Source: Bacillota bacterium (lineage in GTDB: Bacteria > Bacillota > Clostridia > DSM-8532). From it: a stretch of DNA of 9,983 nt. A program made the position numbers and the translations under genes. The notes below the pieces were generated by a model. That model saw only the letters and a list, made by a program, of their open reading frames with translations, was not told where the DNA came from and searched no databases. Shown one piece after another: positions 1 through 6,276 of this stretch. Location of the stretch: the NCBI GenBank assembly GCA_023426765.1, contig JAEZBW010000620.1, positions 1-9,983 of the forward strand, given 5' to 3'. Positions within the stretch are counted from its first letter, which is position 1. Every line of letters starts with the position of its first letter.

Positions 1-1810
1 CCTTTATGCCATCTTCATTCATGTCTTTGTCTTTTATTTCTATAATAGGTTTAATTTGCGTATAAGGCATATCATCACCTATGATAAACGTATTCCCGGA
101 AGGCTCCACCGTCCAGGATATCTCCAAAGCATCCAGCAAGTCCGGAAGGTCTGTAACAATGTTTCGTTTAACATAGGCAGCCTGCAAGGTTGGAACCTCA
201 TGGCATTTATAGGATGCCCCGCCATCGCCCAAAGCATTGGGAGCCGCTTCTCCGGTAAAGGTAAGGCATTTATTTCCATGGGAAACCGTAAACTCCTCCG
301 GCACATCAGCGCCAAGCACATTCCTGGATCGCTTTATTTCCAGATCTGCCCGTATGACATCACAAATACCCGATAAAGGCCATCCCATATCATGCACAAA
401 CAACCCGGGACGAGCCAATCCATTATAAATTACAGAACAATTCTCCATTCCTCTTCGGATGAACGGACTCTCTCGCTGCAACTCCAAAATGCCATCCTTG
501 TTTGTAATCCATTTCATTCCTTGTACATCCTGCATGGACGGGGGTACAGTATGCAACAGAAGGAGATTCGATCCTTTTTCCTCCTTCGTCAGACAAAAAG
601 GCAGCAGGCTACTTCCGCCCCCGGAAACAATCTTTCCCTGCTCACTTTCAAAAAGAATACGCTTTGTGTTTTCCTGAAGGTTAAAACAGAAAAGCTTGTT
701 ATTCTTCACATAAAACAATGCAGGATACTCCAAATCAGGATTTTTGATATCGGTGTCAATCCGGTACTTCTCATTCTTCTGTATATTGTAGGAATACAAA
801 GTCTGCACCCCGTCTTTTTCTTCCACCCAAGCCAGGGCGGAGCGGTCAAAGAGGGGCGGGCTTTCTGGTTTTCGCTCCAGCTCGAAATCACAGGTATCGG
901 GCGAGTTGTCTCCCTTCATAACATCATAGGTTCGAATATACCATTTTTCAGTCTGAGGATCATAATCGAAATAACTGATACATTGGTTCTTTATCGTCAA
1001 AGGGGTCAGGGTATTCACTCCCCGGTTCAGCCTGATAGTATGGACAAGCTCCGGCGTATCTGCGTTATATAGACAAACATAGAGGTTACGTTCGGCAACT
1101 CCGGAATTGATAGTTTCTTCAATCCAGGCCAACAGATTTCCTTCTTCCTCCACATCAGACTGATAGACGGGATTTTCATTATTTTCTTTTAATATCACCT
1201 TTCTGATATCAAATGTATTCGTCGCAGTAGTATTATGCAGGCTGTCAAACCTGAAGTATTGCCATGTATAGGGCTCATGCTCCGCTGTGTTCAAATACCC
1301 GTAGCCCGTATCACTAAAAGAAGCAAGCCTTATAAACCTTCTTAAACTTGTTCTGGAAGGGAATTCGCACTTTGTCCTTTCATTCACATCATAGATTGTA
1401 ACGGCATCATTCTCGCCGTTGAAATGGCTGTAAATCAGGTAAGGAGCCCTGTATCGGACATCATAGATGGATGTGTTCAAAGATAATTCTTCAATCATCT
1501 GGTAATCCGGTTTTAATGCCTGTTCGTCAGAGAAATCTTTCGTGATGCCGGATGGAATCCGAATGATATTTTGAAAGGGAACCCCAGTATTCGTCTTAGT
1601 ATTCCCCTGGACGACTTCTTCTTTTTGATCGGTAGCCGTCGGTTGAAGCATCTGTGATTCCGAATTGTGGTTTGCCTTGTTTTTTTCGTAGCAACCGCTT
1701 AATAAAAGGAGCATTAAAAACGTTATCCATACGGTTTGGCAGACATCCTTTATCGAGCGTCGAGATATCTGCTTTTTTCGACATAGCCTGCTGTATACTT
1801 CTCCGGACAT
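1..1810 (-). CDS. Partial lipoprotein, probable beta-propeller plus stalk-like domain (C-terminus beyond left edge)
   Basis: Reading leftward from the ATG at 1810, the frame stays open for 603 codons and leaves the window without a stop. The start is supported by GTGAGGTG about 10 nt upstream and by a promoter-like pair further up. Residues 1-26 are basic, residues 27-37 are hydrophobic, and LLLLSGC ends at Cys40, a clear lipobox, so the product should be an exported, lipid-anchored protein. A low-complexity linker (about 41-75) follows. Residues about 90-440 are rich in short aromatic beta-strand segments ending in loops such as YDVNE, IYDVR and LAWVEEKDG, which is the texture of WD40/TolB-like propellers. 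Near residues 510-585, 'LPDLLDALEISWTVEP' followed by 'NTFII' resembles the copper-amine-oxidase-N/stalk domain common in clostridial surface proteins. The last visible residues (DKDMNEDGIK) look like a Ca-binding, dockerin-type or linker sequence. Both domain calls are inference from pattern. Ligand and function are unknown. No frameshift is seen. Confidence 0.8.
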   Translation of the reverse strand, partial: MSGEVYSRLCRKKQISRRSIKDVCQTVWITFLMLLLLSGCYEKNKANHNSESQMLQPTATDQKEEVVQGNTKTNTGVPFQNIIRIPSGITKDFSDEQALKPDYQMIEELSLNTSIYDVRYRAPYLIYSHFNGENDAVTIYDVNERTKCEFPSRTSLRRFIRLASFSDTGYGYLNTAEHEPYTWQYFRFDSLHNTTATNTFDIRKVILKENNENPVYQSDVEEEGNLLAWIEETINSGVAERNLYVCLYNADTPELVHTIRLNRGVNTLTPLTIKNQCISYFDYDPQTEKWYIRTYDVMKGDNSPDTCDFELERKPESPPLFDRSALAWVEEKDGVQTLYSYNIQKNEKYRIDTDIKNPDLEYPALFYVKNNKLFCFNLQENTKRILFESEQGKIVSGGGSSLLPFCLTKEEKGSNLLLLHTVPPSMQDVQGMKWITNKDGILELQRESPFIRRGMENCSVIYNGLARPGLFVHDMGWPLSGICDVIRADLEIKRSRNVLGADVPEEFTVSHGNKCLTFTGEAAPNALGDGGASYKCHEVPTLQAAYVKRNIVTDLPDLLDALEISWTVEPSGNTFIIGDDMPYTQIKPIIEIKDKDMNEDGIK

Positions 1811-1854
1811 AAACCTGTTTCACCTCACATTTCACAATCGTGGGGCAGAATGAC

Positions 1855-1884
1855 GTTATATCAGTAAGAGTTTCTCGCCTGCAA
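1855..1884 (-). promoter_or_regulatory. Putative sigma-A promoter of the lipoprotein gene
   Basis: Read on the minus strand, TTGCAG (1884-1879), an 18-nt spacer and TATAAC (1860-1855) form a fair -35/-10 pair. TG sits one base before the -10 hexamer, an extended -10 feature. Transcription would start near 1848, giving a leader of about 38 nt before the ATG at 1810. This is a motif match only. Confidence 0.45.
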
Positions 1885-1987
1885 GTAAAGTAACCTTCAT
1901 TTATCTTCCATGATACAATCATACCATAGAAAAGAAGCTTGAGTAACAGGAACTCGACAAAAAATGATTACAGTTCTTAAACAGTCT

Positions 1988-2016
1988 TTGAACAGATGTG
2001 ATAAAAATGCTATAAT
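1988..2016 (+). promoter_or_regulatory. Strong sigma-A promoter of the isomerase gene
   Basis: TTGAAC (1988-1993), a 17-nt spacer and a perfect TATAAT (2011-2016) match the housekeeping consensus closely. TGC immediately before the -10 makes it an extended -10 promoter. Transcription would begin near 2022-2024, leaving about 27 nt before the ATG at 2050. It faces away from the lipoprotein promoter at 1855-1884. Confidence 0.75.
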
Positions 2017-2037
2017 CATTTTGAATAAATAATGATT
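2014..2037. promoter_or_regulatory. Inverted repeat overlapping the -10 and start site (candidate operator)
   Basis: AATCATT (2014-2020) and AATGATT (2031-2037) are perfect 7-nt inverted arms separated by 10 nt. They cover the end of the -10 box, the predicted transcription start and the region just before the ribosome binding site. A further AATGATT lies upstream at 1963-1969. A repressor binding here would block the isomerase promoter. The region is AT-rich, so chance is a real alternative. Confidence 0.35.
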
Positions 2038-2049
2038 GGGGGTCTCAAT

Positions 2050-3531
2050 ATGATCAATATTCCTGAAGTAAAGCTTGGTATAGCTGCGGTCAGCAGGGAC
2101 TGTTTTCCTGTCCGGCTTAGCGAAGCCAGGAGAAAGGCTGTTGTTGCTTCCTGTAAGGCGCAGAAAATAGACATATTTGAAGTGAAAACAGTCATTGAGA
2201 ATGAAAAAGATGTTTTGAAGGCGCTGGATGAGCTGAAAGCAGCCGAAGTAAACGCACTGGTGGTGTATCTTGGGAATTTCGGCCCGGAAGGTCCGGAAAC
2301 CATTCTCGCCCAAAAATTTGCAGGGCCTGTCATGTTTGCTGCCGCTGCAGAGGAAACTGAAAAGGGGTTAATCGCAGACCGCGGGGATGCTTACTGCGGT
2401 ATGCTGAATGCTTCCTATAACCTGGGGCTTCGCGGTTTAAACCCGTACATACCCGAATATCCCGTCGGCACGCCCGATGAAATTCCATCCATGATATTGG
2501 ATTTTGCAGATATTGCCAGAGTCATTCTGGGGCTGAAAAAGCTGAAGATATTTACCTTCGGGCCCCGCCCACAGGATTTTCTGGCATGCAACGCACCGAT
2601 CAAGCCTTTGTTTGATCTGGGTGTGGAGGTAATGGAAAATTCCGAGCTGGATCTCTTTGAAGCGTTCAACAAACACGCCGATGATCCCCGTATCGCAGCC
2701 AAAGTGAAAGAGATGGAAGAAGAACTGGGGCAGGGTAATGGTTACCCGGGCATTCTCCCCAGACTGGCACAATACGAGCTGACACTTCAGGACTGGATGA
2801 AAGATCACATTGGGGCTTCCGAATACGCCGTATTTGCCAATAAATGCTGGCCTGCATTCCAAACCCAGTTTGGCTTTGTACCCTGTTATGTGAATTCAAG
2901 GTTTGCTTCCCGTGGCATACCCATTGCCTGTGAAACCGATATATACGGAGCGCTTAGCGAGTATATCATCACCTGTGCCACCGAAATACCGGCAACCCTT
3001 CTGGATATCAATAATACCGTTCCGAAGGATATGTATGATAGCAATAAGGATAAACTGGCAGGCTACAAGCTGAATGATCTGTTTATGGGTTTCCACTGTG
3101 GCAATACGCCCAGTTGTTGTATGAAGAACTATTCCATGAAATACCAGCTGATCATGCACAGGCTGCTGGAGCCCGATAAGGATCCAGATATTTCTAGGGG
3201 AACCCTGGAAGGCGCCATTCAGCCTGGGGACATCACCTTCTTCAGGCTGCAGAGCACAGCCGACGCCAGGCTGAAATGCTATGTTGCCGAGGGAGAAATT
3301 ATCGATCTGGATCCGAAATCCTTCGGTGGTATCGGTATTTTTGCCATTTCAGAGATGGCCAGGTTTTACAGGCATGTGCTGATGGCGAAACGCTTTCCGC
3401 ACCATGGAGGCGTTGCCTTCAAACATGCAGGAAAAGTGCTTTTTGCCGCTATGAAAATGCTTGGCGTAGAGGATGTTTCATTCAACCAGCCCTCGGGCAT
3501 GCTGTATAAGAATGAAAACCCCTTCAAATAA
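2050..3531 (+). CDS. L-fucose/L-arabinose isomerase family protein
   Basis: The product is 493 residues from the ATG at 2050, preceded by a GGGGGT ribosome binding site 6-7 nt upstream. An in-frame ATG at 2032 adds six residues but would lie only about 10 nt from the predicted transcription start, so I prefer 2050. It resembles the FucI/AraA-fold isomerases (COG2407-type), cytoplasmic metal-dependent enzymes that interconvert aldoses and ketoses. Likely metal ligands are the Glu of ACETDIYGAL (about residue 295), the Asp of LLDINN (about 319) and a His in the FHCGNT (about 349) or PHHGG (about 451) motifs. Those assignments rest on family knowledge and pattern. The N-terminal half carries the Rossmann-like sugar-binding fold (VVYLGNFGPEGPE, MFAAAAEE). 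No sugar transporter, kinase or aldolase is adjacent, so the substrate cannot be deduced. It could also be one of the sulfosugar or other ketose isomerases in this superfamily. Confidence 0.85.
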   Translation: MINIPEVKLGIAAVSRDCFPVRLSEARRKAVVASCKAQKIDIFEVKTVIENEKDVLKALDELKAAEVNALVVYLGNFGPEGPETILAQKFAGPVMFAAAAEETEKGLIADRGDAYCGMLNASYNLGLRGLNPYIPEYPVGTPDEIPSMILDFADIARVILGLKKLKIFTFGPRPQDFLACNAPIKPLFDLGVEVMENSELDLFEAFNKHADDPRIAAKVKEMEEELGQGNGYPGILPRLAQYELTLQDWMKDHIGASEYAVFANKCWPAFQTQFGFVPCYVNSRFASRGIPIACETDIYGALSEYIITCATEIPATLLDINNTVPKDMYDSNKDKLAGYKLNDLFMGFHCGNTPSCCMKNYSMKYQLIMHRLLEPDKDPDISRGTLEGAIQPGDITFFRLQSTADARLKCYVAEGEIIDLDPKSFGGIGIFAISEMARFYRHVLMAKRFPHHGGVAFKHAGKVLFAAMKMLGVEDVSFNQPSGMLYKNENPFK

Positions 3532-3545
3532 TTAAATTTGTTCTC

Positions 3546-3755
3546 TCATTTTCTGATCCATAGCAGATAAAGAGGGATGGCGACGCATACAGCCGTAAGG
3601 ATAAACAATGCGATGCCTCCCTTTTTGTTTTCGCGAAATGTCCAAATACCATAGCTTATTGTATAAACAGCGCTCCAGACCAAAACAAGCAAAATTCCAA
3701 TCAAAATCAGGGTGCTCAATTTATTATTCTTCTCCTTCCTTTGCCACGGGGACAT
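3546..3755 (-). CDS. Small two-helix membrane protein, unknown function
   Basis: From the ATG at 3755 the product is 69 residues: a basic N-terminus (RKEKNNK), a first hydrophobic helix (about 14-36, LILIGILLVLVW), a short charged loop (RENKKGG) and a second helix (about 46-66), ending in WIRK. This suggests a hairpin in the cytoplasmic membrane with both ends inside. The start is uncertain. The ATG has no Shine-Dalgarno sequence and lies inside the repeat cluster, whereas AAGGAAGGAG at 3731-3740 precedes an in-frame TTG at 3719 by about 12 nt, giving 57 residues. The stop lies only 14 bp from the stop of the convergent isomerase gene, so the two could interfere or share termination. I do not recognise a family. 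Confidence 0.6.
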   Translation of the reverse strand: MSPWQRKEKNNKLSTLILIGILLVLVWSAVYTISYGIWTFRENKKGGIALFILTAVCVAIPLYLLWIRK

Positions 3756-3818
3756 TTGCCACGGGGACAGGTTCCCTGGCTCAAATCAAATCATGCCACG
3801 GGGACAGGTTCCCTGGCT
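3741..3818. repeat. Cluster of REP-like hairpin repeats (two full units, one partial)
   Basis: Two 24-nt units at 3758-3781 and 3795-3818 are identical, and a third, truncated copy of 12 nt lies at 3743-3754. Each full unit folds as GCCA, a bulged C, GGGGA, loop CAGG, then TTCCC and TGGC, which is a 9-bp stem including one G-T pair. Between the full units is an AT-rich TCAAATCAAAT-type spacer. The first 15 nt are a tandem duplication. The form, a short GC-rich hairpin with a bulged base present in direct copies, is like the REP elements mobilised by RAYT/IS200-like transposases. No such transposase gene is in the window. Lying downstream of the ger operon, the hairpins could also protect or end that transcript. 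Confidence 0.7.
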
Positions 3819-3853
3819 AAAATCAAGTCAAGGTTACTAAACCAACCAACGGC

Positions 3854-5170
3854 TCATTCTTTTCCTTTCAGATCTGCCATGGGAATCTGTTTAACCGTCA
3901 TGCCGGCACGGCGGATGGCTACCTTCAAAACAGCATCAAATAATGCGTTCTCATACTTGTCAACCCATCGGAACCGAACCCAGTCATCCCAAAGCAGAAA
4001 TTTTTGCTTCATCTTTTTGCCGGTGCTGCAAATATCACTGTTGAAGGTATCCCGGGTCATCTCCAGGAATGACAGGATATCCCTGCGCAGATATTCTGCC
4101 GTAAAATCCTCCAGTTGCTTCAGCCCTTCACCGGTGGAATAATCTTTATCTCCTTCCACCGTTAAAATCGATCCTTCCAAAAAAATATGTGCGGTGATGT
4201 GTGGGGTGTCATCCTGCATCTGAACCTGAACAACGGGTCTTCTGGCAAAACTGAGCCGCAGCGAAACATACTTCATTTCCTGAAGCTCTGCAGAGTTCTG
4301 CTCCTCGGGATCCGGTATGGAAAAGTACGCTTCCTTCAGCCTTCCGGTCACCATCAGATAAAAAACCGTTTCCCGGCCATTCAGCTCACCCACCATTTTG
4401 TCTGCCTTGAAAACAGCCGTCCCCATGTTCATCGACTTGCTGTCAAAAATTGCTGGAACCTGCCCGGCAGTATAATCCCCTTCCATCACTTTTCCATCCT
4501 TGTCTTCCTTCCCTGCCAGTAATATTTTCCCGAATTCTTCCGAAGCCTCCAAATTGTTAACATCCAGCAGCGTAGCAACCGCTTCCCCTTCCTTAGACCG
4601 CATTTCCCGGTAAAACGAGCTTAACGTGCTGCCAACGGAAAAACCTGTATATCTCCATGATTCCAGTAGCAGCTCGTAATACTTCGCCGGGTTGGCCTCC
4701 AGGATCGGCTTGCTCTCCTTTAAGAAATCTTCAGCCCTGCCCCTGGCAATTCCCAGGTAGGTGTTCGGTCTGAATTCCCTGAACCTGTTGAAGGTATTCA
4801 CATATTTTTCAATCCCCTTCTGTGCCAGTTCCTTTGAGATGACCACCAGCTTGGCATGTGATAAATTCACCTTTTTGCTCAGCATGGAATTGGCGATGTT
4901 CATACCACCGTATATCGTCGGAGCCTCAACGGTGATCAGGGTAGTGGATTTATCCACCTCGCCAGGTTCAGGCCCCACCCCCACCGCAATGGGAACGGCG
5001 AACAGCATGGTCATGCGCACATCGCCGTTTATTCCGCTGTCCAGGCCCAAGGCAACCACATAAACCATTTCATCTATCTCGATGGCATCATAACATCCGC
5101 TTGTAAAAAGCAAACCGGTCAGAATCATCAAAAGAATAACACATTTAGCAGTTCTCCCCTTGTAATTCAT
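3854..5170 (-). CDS. Ger(x)C-family spore germination lipoprotein (GerAC-type subunit)
   Basis: The product is 438 residues. The start at 5170 is chosen because AAAGGAGG lies 10 nt upstream and the signal peptide begins there; the frame stays open further upstream, but that extra sequence lies inside the permease gene. Residues 10-25 are hydrophobic and LLFTSGC puts the lipidated Cys at 26, followed by YDAIEIDE and VVALGLD, the usual Ger(x)C beginning. Other family marks are HAKLVVISKELAQKGI (about 105-120), the arginine-rich RFREFRPN segment (129-136), GTAVFKADKMVGEL (250-263) and the C-terminal domain ending with a W-x2-W-like aromatic patch and AIRRAG (418-423). It should sit on the outer face of the spore inner membrane as the C subunit of the germinant receptor. 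The ATG overlaps the upstream stop as ATGA, indicating translational coupling. Family lengths are typically about 370-400, so it is slightly long. Confidence 0.93.
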   Translation of the reverse strand: MNYKGRTAKCVILLMILTGLLFTSGCYDAIEIDEMVYVVALGLDSGINGDVRMTMLFAVPIAVGVGPEPGEVDKSTTLITVEAPTIYGGMNIANSMLSKKVNLSHAKLVVISKELAQKGIEKYVNTFNRFREFRPNTYLGIARGRAEDFLKESKPILEANPAKYYELLLESWRYTGFSVGSTLSSFYREMRSKEGEAVATLLDVNNLEASEEFGKILLAGKEDKDGKVMEGDYTAGQVPAIFDSKSMNMGTAVFKADKMVGELNGRETVFYLMVTGRLKEAYFSIPDPEEQNSAELQEMKYVSLRLSFARRPVVQVQMQDDTPHITAHIFLEGSILTVEGDKDYSTGEGLKQLEDFTAEYLRRDILSFLEMTRDTFNSDICSTGKKMKQKFLLWDDWVRFRWVDKYENALFDAVLKVAIRRAGMTVKQIPMADLKGKE

Positions 5171-6276
5171 GATTCGGCGGCCTCCTTTCTCTTCCTGCTT
5201 CGAACCCGTAAAGATGCGATGATGACCAGCAGCAACGGAAACAGGAAGGTTAGGATCCATGACCACGAGCGATAAAACTCCATTTCAAACTGCAGCGTGG
5301 AATAAAGATTCTCCGGAACCATGCTGATCGTAAACACCAATATGGCGAACGGGAGAATTAGCGGCTTTTGGTATTTCAACCCGAACGCTTCCCTGAACAG
5401 CCATGTGATGAAATATAGCCCTGAGCTCAGGTACAGAAAAGCACTGGATGCCCATATCACAATAAAGGCCGATTCTATGCGTGTAAAAAATCTCCCCAGG
5501 TTAATTTCCCGGGCCATCTGGTACATTGGGAGGAAGAGTTCGGTCGTCTCAGGGTATTGATAGAAGAGAGCATAGCACAGGGATGTGAGTACCAGGAAAA
5601 GGCCTGAAAACACAAGGCTGTAACGCCCTATCCCGGAAAAATCCTTTTTATTGTTTAAATACGGCAGCATGAAAAACAGGACGATGAACTCCGAATAGAT
5701 TGAAAGGTTTACAATTCCCTTCCGGAGGATCACATCACCGCCAAGCCCCAGCCATGGAGCCAGCCGGCTGATATCAAAGTTCTGAACATTTAAAAGCAGA
5801 ATTAAAACAAACGCACCTGCCAGGATGGGCACCGTCAGCACATGAATTCTGGCCAGTGTTTCCAGCCCCAGCCAGGCTCCGACAATCATGCCGGCGCAGA
5901 AAATCAGGATTATCATACTGATAGGTGTTGATGCAAGGCTAATCACCTTGATATCTTCTGCAAATTCGCGCAATATGATCGGGATGATCAACAGAAACTG
6001 AAGCATGAACAGTAAGCCCGTAAGTATTCTTCCCACACTTCCTAAAGCGCTCTCGCCCACATCCAGCAGGTCACGGCCTGCAAATTTCCGATACAGCCCC
6101 GATAAAACCGAAAACAACGCAATCACGACAGCAGAAACCACCAGTGTCATCAGCCAGCCTGCTGTTCCGGCATCCTCTGAAACGGTTCTTGGAAAATCCA
6201 GAATGATCTTCGATGAAATCATATTCAGTAAAAGACATGCGGCCTCAAAGTTACCGATTTTTATTTTCCGGTTCAT
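5167..6276 (-). CDS. GerAB-type spore germination permease (endospore germination permease family)
   Basis: The product is 369 residues, the usual length for the family. It has about ten hydrophobic segments (near 12-30, 41-62, 82-104, 118-138, 145-163, 190-208, 218-240, 266-288, 304-322 and 336-356) and a basic C-terminal tail (RVRSRKRK). The APC-superfamily germination permeases share the LFLPMYQMAREI and RIESAFIVIW stretches seen around 247-275, and the first helix followed by LDFPR (26-30). In studied receptors this B subunit binds the nutrient germinant within the membrane. The ligand here cannot be read from sequence. The start at 6276 follows GGGGTGG by 6 nt and overlaps the end of the A-subunit gene by 26 nt. 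Its own stop overlaps the C-subunit start by 4 nt. Confidence 0.93.
   Translation of the reverse strand: MNRKIKIGNFEAACLLLNMISSKIILDFPRTVSEDAGTAGWLMTLVVSAVVIALFSVLSGLYRKFAGRDLLDVGESALGSVGRILTGLLFMLQFLLIIPIILREFAEDIKVISLASTPISMIILIFCAGMIVGAWLGLETLARIHVLTVPILAGAFVLILLLNVQNFDISRLAPWLGLGGDVILRKGIVNLSIYSEFIVLFFMLPYLNNKKDFSGIGRYSLVFSGLFLVLTSLCYALFYQYPETTELFLPMYQMAREINLGRFFTRIESAFIVIWASSAFLYLSSGLYFITWLFREAFGLKYQKPLILPFAILVFTISMVPENLYSTLQFEMEFYRSWSWILTFLFPLLLVIIASLRVRSRKRKEAAES

Noticed and set aside
56..1072. Several plus-strand open frames of up to 226 codons
   Set aside because: They lie antisense to one uninterrupted 603-codon minus-strand frame with a lipobox and a good ribosome binding site, and they have no recognisable motifs.
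1596..1922. A 108-codon minus-strand open frame
   Set aside because: It overlaps the lipoprotein start in another frame, has no ribosome binding site and resembles nothing known.
3741..3818. Small CRISPR array
   Set aside because: There are only two full units, the spacing is irregular and short (13 nt of AT-rich sequence), and no cas genes are present.
5171..5266. Upstream extension of the Ger(x)C frame to 5266
   Set aside because: It would lie wholly inside the permease gene, precede the signal peptide by 32 residues and lack a ribosome binding site. The ATG at 5170 has AAAGGAGG.
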